Translations under genes and position numbers: made by a program | Source: Hallella seregens ATCC 51272 | GTDB taxonomy: Bacteria; Bacteroidota; Bacteroidia; Bacteroidales; Bacteroidaceae | Length of the DNA: 64,000 bases | Direction of reading: 5' to 3' | NCBI RefSeq assembly: GCF_000518545.1 | Contig: NZ_KI912453.1 | Span: 26,364-90,363, forward strand | The notes under the pieces: model-generated | Databases searched by the model: none | Told to the model about the DNA's origin: nothing | Seen by the model: only the letters and a program-made list of their open reading frames with translations | In this document: positions 43,707-51,416 of the stretch, in pieces | Position numbering within the stretch: the stretch's first letter is position 1 | Layout of the letters: each line of letters begins with the position of its first letter

Positions 43707-44483
43707 CTACTCTCCCGACCGCAGGATGCGCGTGGCATTTTCCACGCGTTCCGGCGTGGGCGAGCCGATGCTCCGGAGCGGATAGTCCATTCCCAGCTTC
43801 TCATATTTATATACACCGAGCGTGTGATAGGGCAGCACCTCGACGCGTTCCACGTTGTTGAGCGTGCCGATGAAGCGTGCCAGCTCGTGGAGCAGCGCGT
43901 CGTCGTCGGTGATGCCGGGCACGAGCACGTGGCGTATCCACACGGGCTTGCCCGTGTCCGACAGGTAGCGGGCGCAATCCAGAATGTTGCGGTTGGTGTG
44001 GCCGGTGAGCCGCCGGTGGCCGTCGTCGCGGATATGCTTGAGGTCGAGCAGCACGGTGTCGGTGTGTCGCATCAGTTCTTCAAACTTCGAGAACCACGGC
44101 TCGCGCCGCGTGAAGGGCTGCGCCGAGGTGTCGAGACAGGTGTTGATGCCGCGCTTGTGGGCCTTGGCGAAGAGCTCGATGAGGAAATCCATCTGCAGCA
44201 GGGCCTCTCCCCCGCTCACGGTGATGCCGCCCTCGCGGCCCCAGTAGGCACGGAAACGTTCGGCGCGGTCGAGCAGCTGGTCGGCCGTCATGCGCTGCGC
44301 GCCCTCCGTCGACCAGCTGTCGGGGTTGTGGCAGAACTGGCAACGCATGGGGCAGCCTTTGAGAAAGATGATGAAGCGCACGCCCGGCCCGTCGACGGAG
44401 CCGAAAGATTCGATGGAGTGGACAAGGCCCTCGCCGCCGCCGCCGGGGGCAGAAGTGGAGAGCGTGTCTTGGGTATTCATCAT
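43707..44483 (-). CDS. pflA: Pyruvate formate-lyase activating enzyme
   Basis: A 258-residue radical-SAM enzyme that installs the glycyl radical on PflB. The 4Fe-4S cluster motif is CPMRCQFC within FLKGCPMRCQFCHNPDSW; GGEALLQMDF is the SAM-binding GGE motif. It lies 308 bases downstream of pflB on the same strand, beyond a terminator-like hairpin, so the two may be transcribed partly apart. ATG 44480 is an alternative start. Confidence 0.94.
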   Translation of the reverse strand: MMNTQDTLSTSAPGGGGEGLVHSIESFGSVDGPGVRFIIFLKGCPMRCQFCHNPDSWSTEGAQRMTADQLLDRAERFRAYWGREGGITVSGGEALLQMDFLIELFAKAHKRGINTCLDTSAQPFTRREPWFSKFEELMRHTDTVLLDLKHIRDDGHRRLTGHTNRNILDCARYLSDTGKPVWIRHVLVPGITDDDALLHELARFIGTLNNVERVEVLPYHTLGVYKYEKLGMDYPLRSIGSPTPERVENATRILRSGE

Positions 44484-44620
44484 GTTTTTGTTCCTTTCAT
44501 TGTATGGTTTGCACCTTGCAGGGTGCCGTTGGTTTCCTCCTTTTTCACATTTTCCTCCGTCCGCAGCGTTTCCTTTCTCCCTGCATCACAGACAAGGAAA
44601 CAGGAGGATGGAGGGGAAAG

Positions 44621-44665
44621 AAAGGGGCCCCGCCTCGTGCCACAGCACAGGACGAGGCCCCTTTT
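44621..44665 (-). terminator. Terminator-like hairpin after pflB
   Basis: AAAGGGGCC..CCTCGT (44621-44638) pairs with ACGAGGCCCCTTTT (44652-44665) with a small bulge. It sits between pflB and pflA and may lower pflA expression relative to pflB. Confidence 0.55.
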
Positions 44666-44680
44666 GTGGATATTCGTGAG

Positions 44681-44765
44681 CGGCACACCCCGCGGGTGTC
44701 CGCCTTTCAGCGGTCTGCCCCCGCCATTTCAGCGCGCAGGCGGACACGCATGGGGCGTGTGCCTA
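44681..44765. repeat. Inverted repeat of the GGACACACCCC family, copy 1
   Basis: Left arm GGCACACCCCGCGGGTGTCC from 44682 and right arm ending GGGGCGTGTGCC near 44763 are imperfect inverted copies about 35 bases apart. A relative lies at 58438-58507. Confidence 0.6.
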
Positions 44766-44791
44766 CACCAGCGAAAGGGGGATCCAGGGGG

Positions 44792-47038
44792 TTACAGCCG
44801 CTCGTGCGCCTGCCGAGCAATCACATCCTCCTGCTGTTCGCGCGTCAGGTCGATGAACTTCACGGCGTAGCCGCTCACGCGGATGGTGAAGTTCTGGTAC
44901 TCTTCCTTCTCGGGATGCTCCATGGCGTCGCGCAGCTTGTCCACGCCGAAGACGTTGACGTTGAGGTGATGTGCGCCCTGACCGAAGTAGCCGTCCATGA
45001 CATGCACCAGCGTCGAGGCGCGCTCCGCGTCGTCGTGGCCCAGTGCCGAGGGGCTGATGGTCTGTGTATTGGAGATGCCGTCGAGAGCATACTCGTAGGG
45101 CAGCTTGGCCACCGAGTTGAGCGAGGCCAGCAGTCCGGCCTTCTCTGCGCCGTAGCTGGGGTTGGCTCCCGGGGCGAGCGGCGTGCCGGCCTTGCGTCCG
45201 TCGGGCATGTTGGAGGTGTACTTGCCGTAGACCACGTTGGAAGTGATGGTCAGGATAGACGTGGTGGGCTCGGAGTTGCGGTAGGTGTGGTGCTTCTTAA
45301 TCATGGTGATGAAGGTCTTGAGCAGCCACACGGCAATCTCGTCGGCCCGCTCGTCGTCGTTGCCGTAGCGGGGGAAGTCGCCCTCGGTCTTGAACTCCAG
45401 CGGGAAGCCCGTCTCGTCGCGGATGATGTTGACACGGGCATACTTGATGGCCGAGATCGAGTCGACCACATGCGAGAAGCCGGCGATGCCGGTGGCAAAG
45501 GTGCGTCGCACGTCGGTGTCGATGAGGGCCATCTCGGCCGACTCATAGAAATACTTGTCGTGCATGTAGTGTATCAGGTTGAGCGTCTTCACGTAGACGG
45601 CGGCCAGCCACTCCATCATGTCCATGAAACGGGGCATGAACTCGTCGTAGGTCACCACATCGCCCTCGATGGGGCGCAGGGCCGGGCCGCACTGCTCGCG
45701 GCTCTTCGAGTCGACGCCGCCCGAGATGGCGTAGGTGAGACACTTGGCCAAGTTGGCGCGTGCGCCGAAGAACTGCATCTCCTTGCCCGTCTGCGTGGCC
45801 GAGACGCAGCAGCAGATCGAATAGTCGTCACCCCACACAGGCCGCATCACCTCGTCGTTTTCGTATTGGATGGAACTGGTCTTCACCGAGATCCAGGCGG
45901 CGTAACGCTTGAACGCCTCCGGCAGACGCGGGCTGTAGAGCACCGTGAGGTTGGGTTCGGGCGACGGGCCCATGTTGATGAGGGTGTGGAGGAAACGGAA
46001 GTCGCTCTTGGTCACCATCGAGCGGCCGTCCATGCCCATGCCGGCCACTTCGAGCGTGGCCCACACGGGGTCGCCCGAGAAAAGCTGGTTGTACGACGGG
46101 ATGCGGGCGAACTTCACCATGCGGAACTTCATCACCAGATGGTCGATAAGCTCCTGCACGTCCTGCTCGGTGAGGGTGCCTTCGGCCAGGTCGCGCTCGA
46201 AGTAGATGTCGAGGAAGGTCGACACGCGGCCCACCGACATGGCGGCTCCGTTCTGTGTCTTCACTGCGCCGAGGTAGCCGAAGTAGAGCCACTGCACCGC
46301 CTCGCGGCCGTTGCTGGCGGGCTGCGAGATGTCGAAACCGTAGGCGGCGGCCATCTCCTTGAGCTGTCCGAGGGCGCGAATCTGCATCGACACCTCCTCG
46401 CGCAGGCGTATCACGTCGTCCACCATCTCGCGGTCGCCGATGTTGTCAAGGTCGCGCTTCTTCTCTTCGATGAGGAAATCCACGCCGTAGAGGGCCACAC
46501 GGCGGTAGTCGCCCACGATGCGACCGCGGCCGTAAGTGTCGGGCAGACCCGTGAGGATGTGGTTGTGGCGCACGCGTTTCATCTCGCTCGTGTAGGCGTC
46601 GAACACCCCGTCGTTGTGGGTCTTGCTATACTTGGTGAAGATTTCGTGGAGTTTCTCGGACGGCGTGTAGCCGTAAGTGGTGCAGGCCTGTTCGGCCATC
46701 TTGATGCCGCCGTAGGGCATGAAGGCCCGCTTGAGCGGCTTGTCGGTCTGCAGGCCCACCACTTTCTCCAGCTCGCGGGTGCCCTCACCGATGTAGCCGG
46801 GCTTGTAGGCCGTGAGCGACGACACCACCTCGGTCTCCATGTCGAGCACGCCACCCTTGGCGCGCTCCTGCCGCTGCAGCTCCCTGAGCATGCCCCAGAG
46901 CGTGTCGGTAGCCTGGGTAGGCCCTGCCAGGAAGGCCTCGTCGCCCTCGTAGCTGGTGTAGTTGTTCTGGATGAAATCGCGCAGATTGACCTCAGACTGC
47001 CACTTGTTTCCTTTGAAACCTCTCCATTCTGTTCTCAT
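44792..47038 (-). CDS. pflB: Formate C-acetyltransferase (pyruvate formate-lyase)
   Basis: A 748-residue glycyl-radical enzyme converting pyruvate and CoA to acetyl-CoA and formate in anaerobic fermentation. The active-site cysteine pair is in SICCCVSA (Cys410-Cys411, with an extra Cys409), and the radical-bearing Gly723 is in [11 protein letters not shown] near the C-terminus. Length and both motifs match PflB. Transcribed from a -7 box at 47113-47120. An extra cysteine next to the pair is a minor peculiarity. Confidence 0.97.
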   Translation of the reverse strand: MRTEWRGFKGNKWQSEVNLRDFIQNNYTSYEGDEAFLAGPTQATDTLWGMLRELQRQERAKGGVLDMETEVVSSLTAYKPGYIGEGTRELEKVVGLQTDKPLKRAFMPYGGIKMAEQACTTYGYTPSEKLHEIFTKYSKTHNDGVFDAYTSEMKRVRHNHILTGLPDTYGRGRIVGDYRRVALYGVDFLIEEKKRDLDNIGDREMVDDVIRLREEVSMQIRALGQLKEMAAAYGFDISQPASNGREAVQWLYFGYLGAVKTQNGAAMSVGRVSTFLDIYFERDLAEGTLTEQDVQELIDHLVMKFRMVKFARIPSYNQLFSGDPVWATLEVAGMGMDGRSMVTKSDFRFLHTLINMGPSPEPNLTVLYSPRLPEAFKRYAAWISVKTSSIQYENDEVMRPVWGDDYSICCCVSATQTGKEMQFFGARANLAKCLTYAISGGVDSKSREQCGPALRPIEGDVVTYDEFMPRFMDMMEWLAAVYVKTLNLIHYMHDKYFYESAEMALIDTDVRRTFATGIAGFSHVVDSISAIKYARVNIIRDETGFPLEFKTEGDFPRYGNDDERADEIAVWLLKTFITMIKKHHTYRNSEPTTSILTITSNVVYGKYTSNMPDGRKAGTPLAPGANPSYGAEKAGLLASLNSVAKLPYEYALDGISNTQTISPSALGHDDAERASTLVHVMDGYFGQGAHHLNVNVFGVDKLRDAMEHPEKEEYQNFTIRVSGYAVKFIDLTREQQEDVIARQAHERL

Positions 47039-47112
47039 AATTGTCGTTGTTTAATGAATAATTGACGATGCCTTGAGGCACCTTTCATCCGGCGTTGCGA
47101 TGAACGGGAGTG

Positions 47113-47120
47113 CAAAGTTA
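47113..47120 (-). promoter_or_regulatory. -7 box of pflB
   Basis: Minus-strand TAACTTTG, 74 bases upstream of the pflB ATG. No -33 at standard spacing. Confidence 0.48.
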
Positions 47121-47219
47121 CACATTTTCCAATTAATTCCACCATCCCCGCACCGCGTTCTTCGCGAAATACCCAACAATGATGATGCCACCTCCATGCG
47201 CGGGCACAAATGTGACCAC

Positions 47220-48000
47220 CGGGTGATTTCAGACAGAGCAACGTGAGGGGTTAGACAGAATAAGGGGTGGTTTTAGACAGAACAACATATTAAACATATA
47301 GCTGCGCGGTGGAGGGGCTCACAGATTCCACAGATTTCACAGATGCTGCGCCGTGGCTTTGTGGACGGAACAACATTGCATGACATTCCAATAGTGCGGG
47401 CGACGGGCATATTTGGTATGCCGAATGGTCTGTCCCAAAGACAACCAACAACAACGATAAACAACAAACGGCCCCGTCTTCACGCCGCAAACACGCGGCG
47501 ACGACCCCGTAAACGCACGGCCGTTACGGCGCAAACGCGCGGCGATTGCGCCGCAATGCAAAGCCCGTCTCCCCAAGCACCACCGCGCAGCATCTGTGAA
47601 ATCTGTGGAATCTGTGAGCCCCTCCACCGCGCAGCTATATGTTTAATATGTTGTTCTGTCTAAAAACCAACGCCGTTCTGTCCTAAAGACAACGAACAAC
47701 AACGATGAACAACAAGCCTTTCCTCCCAAGCAACACCGCGCAGCATCTGTGAAATCTGTGGAATCTGTGAGACCCTCCACCGCGCAGCTATATGTTTAAT
47801 ATGTTGTTCTGTCTGAAAACCAACGCCGTTCTGTCCTAAAGACAACACGAAACAACGGTCAACAACAAGCCTTTCCTCCCAAGCAACACCGCGCAGCATC
47901 TGTGAAATCTGTGCCATCTGTGAGAACTTTTCACCGTGCAGCTATATGTTTAATATGTTGTTCTGTCTAAAAACCAACGCGGTTCTGTCCAAAAAGCCAC
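47220..48000. repeat. Composite element: 44-base-period boxes, 153-base tandem copies and inverted arm (locus 3)
   Basis: The gap between the divergent pflB and symporter genes has no gene. Plus-strand boxes GCTGCGCGGTGG at 47301 and GCTGCGCCGTGG at 47345 (44 apart) face inverted boxes CACCGCGCAG at 47581 and 47625 (44 apart). The inverted pair is repeated at 47734/47778 and at 47887/47932, giving three tandem copies with period 153. Between paired boxes lies ATCTGTGAAATCTGTGGAAT; the outer part carries AACATATTAAACATATAGC and AGACAGAA as in loci 1 and 2. The left arm (about 47262-47361) is the reverse complement of the first right copy (about 47573-47672), a stem of roughly 100 bases. Confidence 0.88.
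47484..47571 (+). repeat. Tandem 22-base repeat array, locus B
   Basis: Four units start at 47484, 47506, 47528 and 47550, beginning GCCGCAAACAC, CCCGTAAACGC, GGCGCAAACGC and GCCGCAATGC. The array lies inside the loop of the surrounding inverted element. Confidence 0.75.
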
Positions 48001-48043
48001 GTCGTTCTGCCCGGAAACGCACGCGATTCTGCGCAGAATGTTG

Positions 48044-48051
48044 TAATTTTG
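48044..48051 (+). promoter_or_regulatory. -7 box of the symporter gene
   Basis: TAATTTTG, 54 bases upstream of ATG 48106. It overlaps the TTG at 48049, which rules that codon out as the start. Confidence 0.5.
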
Positions 48052-48105
48052 CAGTCGAAAAGAGCGGCAGGACAGCCTGTCGCCCTGTCACCACAAGCTA
48101 TTCGG

Positions 48106-49542
48106 ATGGTCATTCTTCTCACGGTTCTCGCCTATTTTGCCGCCCTGCTGGCCTACAGTCGGCTCGTCACCCGGCGCACGGACAACGATACCTTTTTTCG
48201 CGGCAACCGGCAGTCGCCCTGGTACCTGGTGGCTTTCGGCATGGTGGGCGCCAGCATCTCGGGCATCACTTTCGTGTCGGTGCCGGGCATGGTGACGCAG
48301 ACCGACATGACCTATCTGCAGATGTGCCTCGGCTTTGTGGGCGGCTACGCCGTGGTGGCGTTCGGTCTTCTGCCCCTGTACTACCGGCTGCGGCTCACCA
48401 CCATCTATGCCTGGCTCGACCGTCGGCTGGGCCCCAGGAGCTACCGCACGGGGGCCTCGTTCTTCCTGCTGTCGAAGATGACGGGTGCCGCCGTGCGTTT
48501 CTACGTGGTGTGTTTCATCCTGCACCGCTACGTGCTGCAGCCCCTCGGCGTGCCCTTTGCCGTGACGGCGGTAGGCATGGTGGCCCTCATCTGGCTCTAC
48601 ACACGCCGCGGCGGCATCAGGACGCTGGTGTGGACCGACACCCTCCAGACGCTCTGCATGCTCACGGCGCTGGCTCTCATCATCCTGCATGTCACCGCCG
48701 AGCTGCACCTTTCGCTGCCCCAGGCCGCGGCTGCCGTGGCCTCCGACAGCCACAGCCGCGTGTTCGAGTGGAGCAATTGGGTGAGCCGACAGAACTTCTG
48801 GAAGCAGCTGTTGAGCGGCGTATTCGTCACCATCGTGATGACCGGACTGGACCAAGACATGATGCAGAAGAACCTGACGTGCAAGACGCTGCGCGACGCG
48901 CAGAAAGACATGTGCTGCTACGGGCTGGCCTTCGTGCCGGTGAACCTGCTGTTTCTCTCGCTCGGCGTGCTGCTCATGATGCTGGCCCACCGGCAGGGCA
49001 TCGCCCTGCCCGCCGCCGGCGACGAGCTGCTGCCCCTCTTTGCCGCCACCGGACGGCTGGGCACGGCGGTGACGGTGCTGTTCACCATCGGCGTGCTGGC
49101 CGCCGCCTTCTCCTCGGCCGACTCGGCCCTGACGGCCCTCACCACCAGCTTCTGCGTGGACCTGGCCCGCCGGCCCGACGACGAACGCCTGCGCCGCCGC
49201 GTGCACGCGACCATGGCCGTGGCGTTCGCCTTGCTGATATGCGGCTTCCGCGCCGTCAACTCCACGAGCGTGCTCGATGCCATCTACATCCTCTGCTCCT
49301 ACACCTACGGGCCGCTGCTGGGCCTCTTTGCCTACGGCCTGCTCACCCGCCAGCCGGTGGCCGACCGCCGGGTGCCCTGGATATGCGTGGCCTCGCCCCT
49401 GCTCTGCCTGGCCCTCGACACCCTTACCGCGGCCACTACGGGCTACCGTTTCGGCTACGAACTGCTGATGCTCAACGGCGCCCTCACGGCCACCCTCCTC
49501 TATCTGTCGCGCCCCACAGCCGCCCCTGCCCGGGTCTTGTAA
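48106..49542 (+). CDS. Sodium:solute symporter (SSS family)
   Basis: A 478-residue inner-membrane transporter with about 13 helices. Family features are DTFFRGNRQSPWYLVAFGMVGASISGITFVSVPGMV at the start (the GxxSA-like helix 1-2 region) and the late sodium-site helix VLAAAFSSADSALTALTTSFCVDLARR, in which the Ser pairs coordinate Na+. Similar Bacteroidetes proteins are often annotated as sialic-acid, proline or sugar symporters; the substrate cannot be settled here. It is alone between the repeat element and a pyrimidine-rich gap. Confidence 0.9.
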   Translation: MVILLTVLAYFAALLAYSRLVTRRTDNDTFFRGNRQSPWYLVAFGMVGASISGITFVSVPGMVTQTDMTYLQMCLGFVGGYAVVAFGLLPLYYRLRLTTIYAWLDRRLGPRSYRTGASFFLLSKMTGAAVRFYVVCFILHRYVLQPLGVPFAVTAVGMVALIWLYTRRGGIRTLVWTDTLQTLCMLTALALIILHVTAELHLSLPQAAAAVASDSHSRVFEWSNWVSRQNFWKQLLSGVFVTIVMTGLDQDMMQKNLTCKTLRDAQKDMCCYGLAFVPVNLLFLSLGVLLMMLAHRQGIALPAAGDELLPLFAATGRLGTAVTVLFTIGVLAAAFSSADSALTALTTSFCVDLARRPDDERLRRRVHATMAVAFALLICGFRAVNSTSVLDAIYILCSYTYGPLLGLFAYGLLTRQPVADRRVPWICVASPLLCLALDTLTAATTGYRFGYELLMLNGALTATLLYLSRPTAAPARVL

Positions 49543-49693
49543 TCCCCTATCACCTCTTATCCCCCTCCCTATCCCGCCCTATTCCCCCCTCCTTATCAAG
49601 TCCTATCCCCTCCTATAACTTCCTATCCCCCTCCTATAACCTCCTGTCAAGTCCTGTCATCTCCCACCATTCCTCCCCCCACCGCCGCCGCCC
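49543..49693 (+). other. Pyrimidine-rich tract
   Basis: About 150 bases made almost wholly of C and T with scattered A and very few G, built from variants of CCTATCCCCTCCTATAAC. It separates the symporter from the ECF sigma gene. No promoter of the standard type is visible in it. Confidence 0.7.
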
Positions 49694-50227
49694 ATGCCCC
49701 TCTCCACCCGTTCCGACCAGCAGTTTGCCCGCCTCTTCCGCGCGCAGTATGCCCGGCTCTACTACTACGCCGTGCAGCTGACCCACGACCGCGAGGCCGC
49801 GCGCGACATCGTGAGCGACACCTTCGCCCACGTGTGGAGCCTGTGGGACACGGTGGACGACACGCGCGCCGCCACGCTGCTCACGGTGGCCGTGAGGCGC
49901 AGGTGCATGGACTTGCTGCGCCACCGCCAGGTCGAGGCGCGCTATGCCGACTACTACGTGCACGCCGTGGACGAGGCCTGGAACGACGCCCCAGAGTCGC
50001 TGCGCCGCCAACGGCTGGCCGACCGCCTCATGGCGACCCTCTCCGAGCCTACCCGCACCATCATGCGCATGTGCTATCTGGAGCACCGCCGATACAACGA
50101 GGTGGCCGCCACGCTGGGCGTGCACCACGACACGGTGAAGCGGCACGTCATGCGCGCCCTGAAGTTGCTGCGCGCACGCTTCGGCGAAAAATCGCCCGAC
50201 GAGGTTGCCACCGAAAGCGAAACCTGA
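49694..50227 (+). CDS. ECF-type RNA polymerase sigma factor
   Basis: A 177-residue extracytoplasmic-function sigma factor. Region 2 is FARLFRAQYARLYYYAVQLTHDREAARDIVSDTFAHVWSLWD and region 4 is LSEPTRTIMRMCYLEHRRYNEVAATLGVHHDTVKRHVMRALKLLRARF. With a FecR-type anti-sigma and an STN-bearing SusC directly downstream, it should switch on this locus when the outer-membrane transporter meets its ligand. Confidence 0.92.
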   Translation: MPLSTRSDQQFARLFRAQYARLYYYAVQLTHDREAARDIVSDTFAHVWSLWDTVDDTRAATLLTVAVRRRCMDLLRHRQVEARYADYYVHAVDEAWNDAPESLRRQRLADRLMATLSEPTRTIMRMCYLEHRRYNEVAATLGVHHDTVKRHVMRALKLLRARFGEKSPDEVATESET

Positions 50228-50267
50228 ACGTATCCATGATGCAACAACCCTTCAGACCCCATAACGC

Positions 50268-51302
50268 ATGAAAGACAAAGACCTGCACCGCCTCACGGCA
50301 GCCCTCCAAGCCATGAAGGCCACCGAGCCGGGGGCCTCCCTCACCCCCGACGAGGAGGCCCTGCTGGCCCACGACGCCGAGACCCGCGTCCAGCTGCAGG
50401 CTCTGGCCCGGGCCCAGCGCGCCCTCACGGAGCAGGGCGTGCCCCTGCCCGACGTGGAGCGCGAGCTGCAGCGCGTCACCGCCAACAGCCGGCAATCCGC
50501 GCGCACGGCCCGCCTCGCGGCCCTGCGCCCCCATCTGCTGGGCGCCCTCGCGGGGGCGGCGGCCATGTGGATAGCCGTGATGGCCATCGGCCGATGGCTG
50601 CCCGGCACCAGAGGGGACACCGCAGCCCCGACTGCCCGCCATGCCGCCACGGCCGACACCACGCTGGCCCATGTGGCCACGGCCGAGGACGAAACGCTGA
50701 CCCTCCACATGGCCGACGGCACCCAGGTGACGCTCAATGCCAACAGCCGACTCGACTATCCGCGCCGCATGCGTAGCGGCCGGCGCACAGTGTGGCTGCG
50801 CGGCGAGGCCCTATTCAGGGTGAGCAAAGACCGCCGCCGGCCCTTCCTGGTGCACACCACGGGGCTCACCACCCGTGTGCTCGGCACCACGTTCGACGTG
50901 CGCGCCTACCCCGGCCAGCGGCCCAGCGTGGCCCTGGTGGAGGGCCGTGTGCAGGTGACCGCCCGCGGCAGCCGCCACGCCCTCACCATGGTGCCCGGCC
51001 AGAAAGTGGAGGCAGGCCCCGCCGGCACCCTCGTGGCCACCACGGCCAACACCGACGAGGAGACGGCATGGAGCGACGGACAGTTCTACTTTGACAACCG
51101 GCGGCTTGAGGACATCATGGCCGAGCTGGGCCGGTGGTACGGCGTGGACGTGGTGTTCGGCACGCCCGCGCTACGCGACCTGCGCCTCAACTTCGCCACC
51201 TCGCGCCGCAGCACGGCCGCCGAGACCGTGGAACTGCTCAACAGCATGCACCATTTCCACGCGCGGCTGCAAAACCAACAGATTGTCATCGAGCAGCCCT
51301 GA
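50268..51302 (+). CDS. FecR-family anti-sigma regulator
   Basis: A 344-residue inner-membrane protein: cytoplasmic N-terminal part (about 1-88), one membrane helix (LLGALAGAAAMWIAVMAIG), then the periplasmic FecR domain (HMADGTQVTLNANSRLDYPRRMRSGRRTVWLRGEALFRVSKDRRRPFLVHTTGLTTRVLGTTFDVRAY) and a DUF4974-like C-terminal domain (FYFDNRRLEDIMAELGRWYGVDVVF). It receives the signal from the STN domain of the SusC partner and controls the adjacent ECF sigma factor. Starts 40 bases past the sigma gene. Confidence 0.93.
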   Translation: MKDKDLHRLTAALQAMKATEPGASLTPDEEALLAHDAETRVQLQALARAQRALTEQGVPLPDVERELQRVTANSRQSARTARLAALRPHLLGALAGAAAMWIAVMAIGRWLPGTRGDTAAPTARHAATADTTLAHVATAEDETLTLHMADGTQVTLNANSRLDYPRRMRSGRRTVWLRGEALFRVSKDRRRPFLVHTTGLTTRVLGTTFDVRAYPGQRPSVALVEGRVQVTARGSRHALTMVPGQKVEAGPAGTLVATTANTDEETAWSDGQFYFDNRRLEDIMAELGRWYGVDVVFGTPALRDLRLNFATSRRSTAAETVELLNSMHHFHARLQNQQIVIEQP

Positions 51303-51416
51303 AAAAGTGAAGAAACCGTGTTTTTCCCACTTTTCTGCTTTCAGCCTGCCACCACCTGCCGGCCCTCCACGTATCTAAGGCAAAGCAACAAATCATCAAC
51401 TAAAAACCAACGTCGT

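Larger units (their letters stand above)
44484..44791. other. Gap between pflB and pflA
   Basis: 308 bases holding a terminator-like hairpin (44621-44665) and a long inverted repeat (44681-44765). No promoter for pflA of the TAnnTTTG type was recognised and no gene is present. Confidence 0.55.

Noticed and set aside
44504..47065. 853-codon open frame opposite pflB
   Set aside because: Same reasoning: the minus-strand gene is unmistakable pflB with catalytic motifs.
47262..47990. Insertion sequence or integrated mobile element
   Set aside because: Despite long inverted arms there is no transposase frame and no clear target-site duplication; a MITE-like origin stays possible but is not shown.
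48049..48105. TTG start of the symporter at 48049
   Set aside because: The codon lies within the -7 box; ATG 48106 fits the first membrane helix.
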